A stretch of 64,000 nt of DNA from positions 1 to 64,000 of the forward strand of contig DVOI01000001.1 in NCBI GenBank assembly GCA_018713665.1, in the 5' to 3' direction. The notes under the pieces are model-generated. The model saw only the letters and a program-made list of their open reading frames with translations, ran no database searches and was not told the origin of the DNA. A program made the translations under genes and the position numbers. Shown piece after piece: positions 7,421-15,255 of the stretch (its first letter is position 1; each line of letters begins with the position of its first letter). Source of the DNA: Ornithoclostridium faecigallinarum. Its GTDB lineage: Bacteria > Bacillota > Clostridia > Christensenellales > UBA3700.

Positions 7421-7452
7421 GAGACAAGCCGGAGGTCTCTCCGGCTTGTCTC
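7421..7452 (+). other. Perfect 14-bp stem-loop between binding-protein and permease genes
   Basis: Arms GAGACAAGCCGGAG and CTCCGGCTTGTCTC with a GTCT loop and no following T run. Not a typical terminator; more like an mRNA-stabilising or processing hairpin that protects the upstream binding-protein message. Confidence 0.6.
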
Positions 7453-7466
7453 GGCATTGAGGGAAT

Positions 7467-8162
7467 ATGCAATTCGACTTTTCCATCATCTTCAACAAAA
7501 ACGCGCTCGCGACATTGGGCGAAGCGTACGGCTGGACGCTGTTCATCGCCGTCGGCGCATTGCTGATCGGCGTTGTGCTGGGCACGCTGCTCGCAATCTG
7601 TAAAGTCATCCCCAAGACAAACATCGTCGCAAAGATCCTGGACAAGTTCTCGTCCGTCTATCTCGCGGTCTTCCGCGGTACGCCGCTCACCGTGCAGCTG
7701 TTCATCTTCTATTTCATAATCTTCGCCGGCGTCACCTTCTTTTCGGCGTCGCTCACTCCGTACATCATCTCGGTGGTCGGTTTCGGTCTTAATTCCGCCG
7801 CCTATGTCGCGGAGATCATCCGCTCGGGCATCCTCAGCATCGACAAAGGACAGATGGAGGCTGGACGGGCGCTCGGTCTGAGCTACGGCAAAACAATGAT
7901 GTCGGTCGTACTGCCGCAGGCGGCGAAGAACATCATTCCCCCGCTCGGCAACGAGGCGATCACACTGGTCAAAGACACGTCTATCGCGCTGGTCATCGGC
8001 GTATCCGAGTTCTTCACCGCAATCAGAGGCATCGTCAACAGGACGTACAACGTCATCACTCCGTACATCTTCGCGGCGGTCGTCTACTTCGTAACCGTGC
8101 TGATCATGACGCTGTGCCTCAACAAACTCGAAAAACGTCTTAGGAGGAGCGACGCAAGATGA
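7467..8162 (+). CDS. Amino-acid ABC transporter permease (HisM/GlnP type)
   Basis: A 231-residue inner-membrane permease. It shows the family start (FNKNALATLGEAYGWTLFIA), the conserved FRGTPLTVQLF segment, and the EAA loop around QMEAGRALGLSYGKTMMSVVLPQA, which contacts the ATPase, followed by IPPLGNEAITLVKDTS. Length and five-helix pattern are normal for polar amino-acid uptake systems. Its stop overlaps the ATPase start in ATGA (8159-8162), so the two are translationally coupled. Confidence 0.93.
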   Translation: MQFDFSIIFNKNALATLGEAYGWTLFIAVGALLIGVVLGTLLAICKVIPKTNIVAKILDKFSSVYLAVFRGTPLTVQLFIFYFIIFAGVTFFSASLTPYIISVVGFGLNSAAYVAEIIRSGILSIDKGQMEAGRALGLSYGKTMMSVVLPQAAKNIIPPLGNEAITLVKDTSIALVIGVSEFFTAIRGIVNRTYNVITPYIFAAVVYFVTVLIMTLCLNKLEKRLRRSDAR

Positions 8163-9451
8163 GCGAAAAGATCATTCAACAAAACCCCGTCCTCATCTCC
8201 ACCCGCGGTCTGACCAAGCGCTTCGGGAGCAAGGACGTGCTCAAAGGCATAGACTGCGACATCCGCGTCGGCGAAAAGGTCGCGGTCATCGGTCCTTCGG
8301 GCAGCGGCAAGAGCACATTCCTGCGCTGCCTCAACCTGCTCGAACTGCCGTCGGGCGGCGTCGTCACGGTGGACGGAGCGGTGCTCTTCCAAAGCGACAT
8401 GCAAGCCAAAAAGGACGTTTTGGACGCGATCAAGGCGCAGATCAAGGCGGTGAAGTCGGGCGAAGCCTCTCCCGAGGTCAAGGCGCACCAAGAGGAAGCG
8501 GCGGCGCTCAAAGAAGAACTTTTGCACGCTCATGCCGAACTCAAAGACGCCGCGACCAAGGCAAAGCTCGCCGCGATCAAACTCGCCAAGAAGTCGGGCG
8601 GCGTCACCGAAGAAGACGTTCAAGACGCGGTCGCCGCGCGCGAAAAGGCGACGGCGGTCGTCGCCGAACTCAAAGCACGGCTCTCTGCGGTCAACGCCAA
8701 GATCAAGCAAAAGAAAGCGGAGGCGAAAAAGAACGTCGACGCGGCGGAACTGCAACGGCTCAACGAAGCCTTGACGCAAGCCAAAGCCGAATACGCAACG
8801 GCGAAAAAGGCGCACAACGCGGCAATGCGCAAGACCAACGCGGTCATCGACGAACACCGCCGCAACATGGGCATGGTGTTCCAGCACTTCAACCTGTTCA
8901 ACAACCTGACCGTGACCGAGAACATCACGCTCGCGCCCGTTTCGCTGGGGATCAAAGACCTCGCGGCAAAGCGCAAAGAGCTGCTCAAGCGCAAGCTGTT
9001 CAAGCACGAGGACGTGACCGAGCAGCTCGCCGCCCTGCCCGACAAGCTGGAGATCATCGAGAACGCCAAGACCAACGCCAAGCGACTCTTGGCGCGCGTC
9101 GGGCTGCTCGACAAGGCGGACGTCTTCCCGTCCACGCTGTCCGGCGGACAAAAGCAGCGTATCGCGATCGTCCGTTCCCTCGCGATGAATCCGCGCGTGA
9201 TGCTGTTCGACGAGCCGACTTCCGCGCTCGACCCCGAGATGGTCGGCGAAGTGCTCGAAGTCATCAAGGAGCTTGCCGACGAGGGCATGACGATGGTCAT
9301 CGTCACCCACGAGATGAATTTCGCAAAAGAAGTCGCGACGCGCGTGCTGTTCGTCGACGACGGACTGATCAAAGAGGACGCGCCGCCCGCCGACCTGTTC
9401 GGCAATCCTCAAAACGACAGACTCAAAGAATTCTTGTCCAAGATCCTCTGA
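8159..9451 (+). CDS. Amino-acid ABC transporter ATPase with a long coiled-coil insertion
   Basis: At 430 residues this is about 180 longer than normal GlnQ/HisP ATPases (240-250). The core is complete: Walker A GPSGSGKST (45-53), Q-loop Gln242 in MVFQHFNLF, signature LSGGQKQR (327-334), Walker B VMLFDEP (347-353), H-loop His384. Between the second beta strand and the Q-loop lies an Ala/Lys/Glu-rich insertion (about 80-232) that looks like an antiparallel coiled coil. A second, smaller helical insertion (about 264-305) lies between the Q-loop and the signature. Both are in frame, with codon usage like the neighbours, so they are not sequencing artefacts. Role unknown; they would project from the helical side of the ATPase. 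Confidence 0.93.
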   Translation: MSEKIIQQNPVLISTRGLTKRFGSKDVLKGIDCDIRVGEKVAVIGPSGSGKSTFLRCLNLLELPSGGVVTVDGAVLFQSDMQAKKDVLDAIKAQIKAVKSGEASPEVKAHQEEAAALKEELLHAHAELKDAATKAKLAAIKLAKKSGGVTEEDVQDAVAAREKATAVVAELKARLSAVNAKIKQKKAEAKKNVDAAELQRLNEALTQAKAEYATAKKAHNAAMRKTNAVIDEHRRNMGMVFQHFNLFNNLTVTENITLAPVSLGIKDLAAKRKELLKRKLFKHEDVTEQLAALPDKLEIIENAKTNAKRLLARVGLLDKADVFPSTLSGGQKQRIAIVRSLAMNPRVMLFDEPTSALDPEMVGEVLEVIKELADEGMTMVIVTHEMNFAKEVATRVLFVDDGLIKEDAPPADLFGNPQNDRLKEFLSKIL

Positions 9452-9455
9452 CGTC

Positions 9456-9478
9456 AAAAAGGACGCCGTCGGGCGTCC
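9456..9478 (-). terminator. Terminator of the DUF2779 gene
   Basis: Minus strand GGACGCC / GGCGTCC with a 4-nt loop, then five T. It overlaps the 3' end of the opposing ABC operon. Confidence 0.7.
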
Positions 9479-9499
9479 GTCAAATTCAACTCAAAGGAG

Positions 9500-9530
9500 C
9501 GGCTCCGCGTTTGCGGAGCCGTGATTTTTT
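9500..9530 (+). terminator. Terminator of the amino-acid ABC operon
   Basis: 9-bp stem CGGCTCCGC / GCGGAGCCG with a GTTT loop, followed by TGATTTTTT. Confidence 0.85.
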
Positions 9531-9545
9531 GAGATATGTTTCGGT

Positions 9546-11069
9546 TTATTCCGCCTTTTTTCTGTGTCGTCTGCGGCGGTTTTTGTTCCTTTTCACCCCT
9601 ATCTCCGCGCCTGTCACCGTCTGCAACAGCATCACCATGCGCGCAAGCGACAGCGTGTCCTTGCCGCAATAGGTGTAAAGCTGGGCATAGTGTTCGGCGC
9701 TCGCCGCGTCGTCCTCATACTGCGCGCGCGTAAACAGCCTGAGCGCCTCGGCGCCGTTGCGCACGTCGAGCGCGGAGTAATCGCAGCTCTTGTCCCCGGG
9801 GAACATCGCCGGATAGACCGCTTTGAGCGACGTCGAGCCGAGCATCGCCTTGGAGTAGACCGCCCTCGACGCGAACAGCTCTTGCAGATCTCTCACGCCG
9901 CCTCGCGCAGCGGTCAGCTTGGAGCCCAAGTCCTTGTATTTGCTCGCCAGCTGATTGAGCACCTTGCACTCCAGCCCCTTCGAGAACACGACGACGCACG
10001 CGCCGTGCGGGATCTGATTGAACAATCTGCGCGCGATCTCGGGACGCGGATCGACGCCTTTTTTCGGCAGAAACTGGAAGTGCTCCAACTCCGAATACTC
10101 GGTGCGTTTGACGTGCAGCGAATATTGGAACGGGATCTGCATGAACGGCCGCGTGCCGTCATAGAGCGGCAGCGCAGGCTGACACGCCTCGAAGTCGAGG
10201 AAGCACATCGGATAGTGCAACTTCTCAATAAACGCGCGCACGCGCGGGATGTCGATATGGAGCTCGTCGTCGGTCAAATACATCCTGACCATCGCCGCCT
10301 GCGCGGGTTTGAGCAAATGGGCGTTGTCGAGCAGGTCGTCGAGGCTCTTGACCCCCGACTCGAACAGCTTGAACATCGTCCCGCCGTCAATGCCGTGAAA
10401 GTCGAGCATGCACGGTCTTTCGGTCGCGACGCACGACGCGAAATATTCGCACTTGTCGGGACGCTCGCACTTGACGGACATCTCGCGCACGATCGGTTCG
10501 GCAAGCAGCCTTTCCGCCTCGCCGAGAAACGCGGCGACGACATCCTTCGCCTCTTCCGTCCTCGGCGCGACGTCGTTGATCTTGAACAGTTTTTCGGGCT
10601 CGATCGCGCCCTTGCGGACATAACTGCGGTTGCACACCGCGACGCGTATCGCCGCGAGCGGATGACCGCTCCTCTTCGCGACCTCGGCGATGTACGCCGC
10701 CTTAGCGACCGCGCTCTCGGTGATTTTTGGCGTCGTCTTGGTGTAGTACGCGCAAAGCCCTTCATCCGTCACACAGATCTCGTCGACATAGGCGCAAAAC
10801 GCGCCGAAGACAAAGCCGACGTTGCGAAAATTCTTTTCGCCTGCGTCAAGTCCTCTTTCAAAAGCGGCGAAAGACTCGGCGGGGTCGTCCGACATGCAGT
10901 CGACGCCGTCCGGCAGCATCGCAAACAATTCCGCCTTGAGACGAGCATACTCCGACTTGCGATACGCCGACGCCTCGTCTTCGGCAATCGGCATCAGACG
11001 CCCCTTGACAAAGAGCGTCTTGCAGTGTCTGTATCTTGAAAAATCCGAATTGTCGAAATAGCTGTTCAT
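9546..11069 (-). CDS. DUF2779 domain protein (predicted nuclease fold)
   Basis: A 507-residue protein of unknown function. The central part (about 285-420) is DUF2779: MCFLDFEACQPALPLYDGTR, then PFMQIPFQYSLHV and later YCGKDTLSLARMV. The spacing of D/E in FLDFEA and D in GKDT resembles the DEDD exonuclease (RNase H-like) fold. The N-terminal half has a Cys cluster (CERPDKCEYFASC) recalling Cas4/RecB-like nucleases, but I cannot confirm it. The C-terminal tail is very basic (KRNKNRRRRHRKK), suited to nucleic-acid binding. No restriction or CRISPR genes lie nearby. It follows the inositol-phosphatase-like gene with a 52-bp gap and may share its transcript. Confidence 0.85.
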   Translation of the reverse strand: MNSYFDNSDFSRYRHCKTLFVKGRLMPIAEDEASAYRKSEYARLKAELFAMLPDGVDCMSDDPAESFAAFERGLDAGEKNFRNVGFVFGAFCAYVDEICVTDEGLCAYYTKTTPKITESAVAKAAYIAEVAKRSGHPLAAIRVAVCNRSYVRKGAIEPEKLFKINDVAPRTEEAKDVVAAFLGEAERLLAEPIVREMSVKCERPDKCEYFASCVATERPCMLDFHGIDGGTMFKLFESGVKSLDDLLDNAHLLKPAQAAMVRMYLTDDELHIDIPRVRAFIEKLHYPMCFLDFEACQPALPLYDGTRPFMQIPFQYSLHVKRTEYSELEHFQFLPKKGVDPRPEIARRLFNQIPHGACVVVFSKGLECKVLNQLASKYKDLGSKLTAARGGVRDLQELFASRAVYSKAMLGSTSLKAVYPAMFPGDKSCDYSALDVRNGAEALRLFTRAQYEDDAASAEHYAQLYTYCGKDTLSLARMVMLLQTVTGAEIGVKRNKNRRRRHRKKAE

Positions 11070-11121
11070 CCGCCTGCCGCACCGCGCGGCACGCGCCCCG
11101 CGGAACTCCCCGAGAATTGTG

Positions 11122-11895
11122 TCACAATATCATATACTGTTTGACGGTGTCATAGATCTCCTCTCTCAATGCGAGAATGCCGAAATCGCCCGTCTTGTAC
11201 GGCTCTCCGTCGAGATTGGTGACCTTGAGCCCCGCCTCCGCGCACAACAGCGCGCCCGGCAATACGTCCCACGGCTTCTTCGCAAGCAGGACCGCGCCGT
11301 CGGTGACGCCCATCGCCGCAAACGAAAAGTCTATGCAAGCCGCGCCGAACATCCTGATTTTCCCGAGCAGAGGATAGAGCTTGCGCATCGCGCGCGCCTG
11401 CGCCTTTGCGACCTTGACGGACTTGTGACTGAAATCGCCGAAACTGACCGTGCTGAGCGTGGACTCGAACGGTTTGAGCTCAATGCGCTTGTTGTTGAGA
11501 TATGCGCCCTCGCCCTTGATTGCGTGCAGCTTGAGTCCGAGCCCCGGCAAATTCATCGCCGCAAGCACCGGCTCTCCGTTCACGCAAAACGCCGCCTGCA
11601 AACCGTACAGCGGCGAGCCGTGCGCCATATTCGACGTGCCGTCGATGGGATCGATGACCCACGTCCTCTCGCCGGGTTTGACGCGCGGATACTTTTCCTC
11701 GCTGATTATCGTATCTTCCGGAAATGTGAACTTAATCGCTTTGATGAGCTTTGCCTCAACGCCGGTATCGATATCCGTGACGACGTCAAACGCGCTCTTC
11801 GACGCAATGCGCTCCGGCGCCGGGCGTTCGCAAAAAAGCACCGCCGCTCTATGCAACTCCTTGATGATGAAATCCTTTTCGGCTGAATACGCCAT
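11122..11895 (-). CDS. Inositol monophosphatase family protein
   Basis: A 257-residue Mg-dependent, Li-sensitive-type sugar or inositol phosphatase (cytoplasmic). The metal-binding motifs are visible: E-E in TIISEEKYPR, WVIDPIDGTSNM, and the C-terminal KPWDVLPGALLCAEAG (the usual WD-x-A-A/P-G). The substrate could be inositol-1-phosphate, another sugar phosphate, or 3',5'-adenosine bisphosphate; sequence alone does not decide. The start at 11895 is preceded by GGCGGTGG. A promoter lies at 11947-11976, with a weak terminator-like hairpin between the two. Confidence 0.88.
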   Translation of the reverse strand: MAYSAEKDFIIKELHRAAVLFCERPAPERIASKSAFDVVTDIDTGVEAKLIKAIKFTFPEDTIISEEKYPRVKPGERTWVIDPIDGTSNMAHGSPLYGLQAAFCVNGEPVLAAMNLPGLGLKLHAIKGEGAYLNNKRIELKPFESTLSTVSFGDFSHKSVKVAKAQARAMRKLYPLLGKIRMFGAACIDFSFAAMGVTDGAVLLAKKPWDVLPGALLCAEAGLKVTNLDGEPYKTGDFGILALREEIYDTVKQYMIL

Positions 11896-11912
11896 GATCC
11901 ACCGCCTTGTAC

Positions 11913-11938
11913 AAAAATCGGGACATGCCTTCGTCCCG
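11913..11938 (-). terminator. Hairpin with T run before the inositol-phosphatase gene
   Basis: Minus strand CGGGAC / GTCCCG, 8-nt loop, then ATTTTT. It may end the small basic-protein transcript from 12220, or act as an attenuator in the leader of the phosphatase gene, because a promoter lies just upstream of it. Confidence 0.45.
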
Positions 11939-11946
11939 TCTTTTTA

Positions 11947-11976
11947 ATTATACAATACAAGACGGCGTCAAGTCAA
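11947..11976 (-). promoter_or_regulatory. Promoter upstream of the inositol-phosphatase gene
   Basis: Minus strand TTGACT (11976-11971), 18-bp spacer, TATAAT (11952-11947). Transcription would begin just before the hairpin at 11913-11938. Confidence 0.6.
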
Positions 11977-12004
11977 TCACAAAAATTGCGTTTTTCGCGT
12001 CATT

Positions 12005-12220
12005 TCAGCGCCGACGTCCGTCGACCACAACATCGTACAGCGCCTTCGAAAACGCAACTTCGAGCTTTTCGCACTCCGCCTCCAAACCGGGCACTCGACG
12101 CGCAATCGCCCTCGCTCGCGCATATCTTGCCGCCATACGATAGAGCTCATCGCAGCGCCGTCTGCCGACGGCAACGACTTCTTCCTTTTTGCTCCTGCTT
12201 GTCACACTCGATCTTTCCAT
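12005..12220 (-). CDS. Small basic protein, function unknown
   Basis: A 71-residue protein I do not recognise. It starts MERSSVTSRSKKEEVVAVG, then appears as one or two Arg/Ala-rich helices (ELYRMAARYARARAIARRV, LEAECEKLEVAFSKAL) and ends in an Arg triplet. Support is good for its size: GGGGAGG lies 6 nt before the ATG, a promoter (TTGACC, 17 bp, TAAAAT) sits at 12249-12277, and a hairpin follows the gene. The charge suggests nucleic-acid or membrane association; no family can be claimed. Confidence 0.65.
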   Translation of the reverse strand: MERSSVTSRSKKEEVVAVGRRRCDELYRMAARYARARAIARRVPGLEAECEKLEVAFSKALYDVVVDGRRR

Positions 12221-12248
12221 CGATGTCCTCCCCTTTGGTTCTGATGCC

Positions 12249-12277
12249 ATTTTAGCACTCGCGCCTGTTTGGGTCAA
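12249..12277 (-). promoter_or_regulatory. Promoter of the small basic protein gene
   Basis: Minus strand TTGACC (12277-12272), 17-bp spacer, TAAAAT (12254-12249). Confidence 0.6.
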
Positions 12278-12333
12278 TCGTTCTTTCGCGCGTATGCGCG
12301 CGCTGACAAATTTCGACAAAATATGCGTATAAT

Positions 12334-12354
12334 CGACACAGGCACGAAAATTTT
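12334..12354 (+). repeat. Dispersed ACACGGGCACGAAAA-type motif
   Basis: CGACACAGGCACGAAAA followed by TTTT. Preceded directly by a TATAAT (12328-12333), so an orphan transcript could begin here. Confidence 0.45.
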
Positions 12355-12454
12355 GTTTGTCGACTTCTGAGCGGTCATGTCGGTTAAAAGCGTTTTTTCA
12401 CCCCTTCCCTGCGCTGTCGAAAATCGATATGAAAGGACGCATCGGCGCCTTTTG

Positions 12455-12483
12455 TTGACAAGCGGACGCTCGCGCATTATAAT
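12455..12483 (+). promoter_or_regulatory. Promoter of the hexosaminidase-nagA-esterase operon
   Basis: TTGACA (12455-12460), 17-bp spacer, TATAAT (12478-12483): a perfect consensus. GCGGAGG lies upstream of the ATG at 12509. Confidence 0.88.
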
Positions 12484-12508
12484 ATACTAAAAAAGCGGAG
12501 GTCGGCAG

Positions 12509-14077
12509 ATGTCAAACGTCATCCCCAAAGTCAACGACGAACAGCTTTACGGCGGAGATATCAACTTCGACGGCGGAGTCAGATTGTGCGCCTGTCCCGA
12601 GGCGGAGGGCGTCGCCGCCAATCTCAAATCCATGTTTTTGCGCATATGTCCGTCGGTTGTCTTTTCCGACGGCGGCACCGTGATTGTGAAATTTGAAAAG
12701 GACGCGCTGCTGCCCCACGAAGGTTATGTCGTCGACGCGAGCGGAGACTCAATCCGCCTGATTGCCGCCGGCGCCCCCGGCTGGACGTACGCGCTTGTCA
12801 CCATGCTTCACCTCCTCAATGCAAAAGAAGGCGCAAAAGCGATTGACGTGTCGCTGCCATGCTGCCGGATTGCGGACTCTCCGCGTTTCAAGTACAGAGG
12901 GCTGATGTTGGACGAGGCGCGCAACTTTTTCGGCGAGACCGAAGTGAAGCGACTGTTGGACTTGATGTGTCTGTTCAAACTCAACGTGTTGCATTGGCAT
13001 CTCGCAGACGATCAAGGCTATCGATTGGAGAGCGACGTATTTCCGTTGCTCACGTCCGTCTCCACTCGTCGCAACGACACGCAGGTCGGCGGCGTAAAGT
13101 CGAGCAAATTCATGGGCGTGGAATCCTCGGGACACTACACCAAAAATCAAATTCGCAACATCGTCGAATACGCGGCGGAGCGCAACATCGTCATCGTCCC
13201 CGAGCTGGAGATGCCGTCGCACTGCAGCGCGATTCTAGCCGCCTACCCCAAGCTGAGCTGCACCGGCGAAAAGACCGAAGTGCCGACCACGTTCGGCACA
13301 AAACGCCGCTCTTTCTGCCCCGGCAAACCGACGACCTACGATTTTTTGGACAAGCTGCTCGACGAGTGGTGCGAACTGTTCCCGTCCAAGCTCTTCCATA
13401 TCGGCGCAGACGAGACCGGTTCTTCACTTTGGAAAGACTGCCCCGACTGCCGCAGGACTATCTCCGAAAACGGGCTTGCGGGCGCGCATGAGCTGTTGCC
13501 GCTGTTCGTCAACCGCATTGCCGACATGCTTGCCGCCAAGGGCAAGCTGCCGATGATTTGGTCGGACAAATTGCTGCGCGGAGTGCGCAACTACGTCTCT
13601 TACGAGGCATGGCTGCCTCTCGACAAAAAGGCTGTCGCCGCCGAGATCTCTTCGGGACGCAAATTCGTCGTCGCGCCGTACGACCGCTATTACGCCTGCC
13701 TCCCCTATTGCATGATTCCCCTCAAAAAGACATATGACTTTGAGCCGACTTCAATCGCCTCGGGGGCGAGCGACGCAGGCATCTTCGGCGTGGAGATGCC
13801 CATGTGGACAGAGTGGGTATACGACCGCATAAAGCTGGATTTCAACCTGTTCCCGCGGCTGTGCGCGCTCGCAGAGACGGGCTGGACGGTCGCGTCGCGC
13901 AAGAGTTTTTCGGATTTCAAAAAGCGCTGGAACTCCCTCAAACCGCTGCTCGACATGTTCGAGGTGGACTACGCCAAGGACAAGCTGACCGCGCCCGGTG
14001 CATTCACCCGCAACAAGGGTACATATATTTGGAAAAACATCGACCAATACGACGAAGTGAGGAAAAACAAACTATGA
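12509..14077 (+). CDS. Glycoside hydrolase family 20 (beta-N-acetylhexosaminidase)
   Basis: A 522-residue enzyme removing terminal beta-linked GlcNAc or GalNAc. The N-terminal alpha/beta domain precedes the TIM barrel, which has RGLMLDEARNFF, NVLHWHLADDQGYR and the catalytic Asp-Glu pair in LFHIGADETG (about residues 301-302), followed by a late barrel Trp in EMPMWTEWVYD. There is no signal peptide, so it probably acts in the cytoplasm on imported oligosaccharides. NagA starts inside its stop codon, so the two are coupled: released GlcNAc can be phosphorylated and deacetylated. A close match to the family; substrate linkage is not known. Confidence 0.92.
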   Translation: MSNVIPKVNDEQLYGGDINFDGGVRLCACPEAEGVAANLKSMFLRICPSVVFSDGGTVIVKFEKDALLPHEGYVVDASGDSIRLIAAGAPGWTYALVTMLHLLNAKEGAKAIDVSLPCCRIADSPRFKYRGLMLDEARNFFGETEVKRLLDLMCLFKLNVLHWHLADDQGYRLESDVFPLLTSVSTRRNDTQVGGVKSSKFMGVESSGHYTKNQIRNIVEYAAERNIVIVPELEMPSHCSAILAAYPKLSCTGEKTEVPTTFGTKRRSFCPGKPTTYDFLDKLLDEWCELFPSKLFHIGADETGSSLWKDCPDCRRTISENGLAGAHELLPLFVNRIADMLAAKGKLPMIWSDKLLRGVRNYVSYEAWLPLDKKAVAAEISSGRKFVVAPYDRYYACLPYCMIPLKKTYDFEPTSIASGASDAGIFGVEMPMWTEWVYDRIKLDFNLFPRLCALAETGWTVASRKSFSDFKKRWNSLKPLLDMFEVDYAKDKLTAPGAFTRNKGTYIWKNIDQYDEVRKNKL

Positions 14078-15252
14078 CCTTGACCTATTCCAACGTCCGC
14101 CCTCTCGTCGGCGGCAAACTCAAAGACGTCTGCGACATCGTCGTCAATGACGGCAAAATCATCTCAATCGGCTCCGTCCGCGAAGGCGAAGTCATCGACT
14201 GCGGCGGCAAGATATGCGCCGCCGGGTTCATCGACATCCACACGCACGGCGGCTGGGGCCACGACTGTATGGAGGCGACCGAAGAATGTCTGGCGACGAT
14301 TTCGGCGTATCACCTCTACACCGGCATAACCTCGTACTGCCCGACGACGATGACCGCGACTCCCGAAGACATCGAAAAGGCGGTCGACGCGATTCGCTCC
14401 TACAAGCGCAAGTCTCCGTATGCACGCATCGTCGGCGCCCACCTCGAGGGGCCGTATCTGTCCCAAAAGGCGGCGGGAGCGCATCCTCCCAAGCTGTTGA
14501 TTTCCCCTCTTGACGACGACAGTTTCGTCGAGGGCAATCTCGACATCGTCACTCGCGTGACCGTCGCGCCAAACGTCAAAGGCGCCGACATATTCACCGC
14601 AAAATATGCGCCCAAAGGCGTGCAGATTTCGCTCGGACACGACAACTCGATCGACGACGAGATCTATGCCTGCGTAAACGCCGGCGCGAACAGCGTCACC
14701 CATATGTACAACTGCACGTCGCGCCCCTCGCGCCGCGACAACCCCAAAAAGCACCTCGGCTTGACCGAAGTCGGCTTGATTGACGACAGAATCGTCGATG
14801 AAGTAATCGCCGACGATCGGCACGTCCCCGACAAGCTGTTCGGGATGATTTTCAAGCTCAAGGGCGCACACGGCATTTGCCTCGTCTCCGACTCGCTGAG
14901 CGTCGCAGGCATGCCCGAGGGAGACTACTACATCGGCGCAGGCGACAGCAAGCAGTCGATACGCGTCGAGGACGGCGTTGCGGTTCTCCCTGCGGAAAAC
15001 ACCTACGCCGGCTCCGTCACTCCGATATCGGTCATGGCGAAACGATTGATTGCAAACGGCTACTCAATCGCGGACGCGCTGTCGATGGCGACGCTCGTCC
15101 CGGCAAAGCTGGTCGGCTTGGCGGACAGAGGCGACCTCGCCCCCGGCATGCTTGCGGATTTCAACATCTTCGACGACGACTTTTCAATCCGCACGACCGT
15201 GCTCGGCGGCAACATTGTCGACAGGGACGCGCTGATTGCAAAAAGAGGTTAA
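14074..15252 (+). CDS. nagA: N-acetylglucosamine-6-phosphate deacetylase
   Basis: Deacetylates GlcNAc-6-phosphate to glucosamine-6-phosphate, the first committed step of amino-sugar catabolism. At 392 residues it has the normal length. Amidohydrolase motifs: GFIDIHTHGG, AHLEGPYLSQKAAGAH (metal Glu), QISLGHDNS (metal His), SVTHMYNC in place of the more usual THLFNAM, and the catalytic Asp in LVSDSLSVAG. The ATG at 14074 overlaps the hexosaminidase stop (ATGA) and is preceded by GTGAGGA; longer upstream frames are antisense artefacts of the neighbour. The altered His and Asp motif surroundings suggest a divergent subgroup, possibly with a different N-acetyl sugar. Confidence 0.9.
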   Translation: MTLTYSNVRPLVGGKLKDVCDIVVNDGKIISIGSVREGEVIDCGGKICAAGFIDIHTHGGWGHDCMEATEECLATISAYHLYTGITSYCPTTMTATPEDIEKAVDAIRSYKRKSPYARIVGAHLEGPYLSQKAAGAHPPKLLISPLDDDSFVEGNLDIVTRVTVAPNVKGADIFTAKYAPKGVQISLGHDNSIDDEIYACVNAGANSVTHMYNCTSRPSRRDNPKKHLGLTEVGLIDDRIVDEVIADDRHVPDKLFGMIFKLKGAHGICLVSDSLSVAGMPEGDYYIGAGDSKQSIRVEDGVAVLPAENTYAGSVTPISVMAKRLIANGYSIADALSMATLVPAKLVGLADRGDLAPGMLADFNIFDDDFSIRTTVLGGNIVDRDALIAKRG

Positions 15253-15255
15253 GCT

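Noticed and set aside
9546..11069. DUF2779 protein as part of a CRISPR or restriction island
   Set aside because: A Cys cluster resembles Cas4-like nucleases, but no cas, methylase or other defence genes are adjacent.
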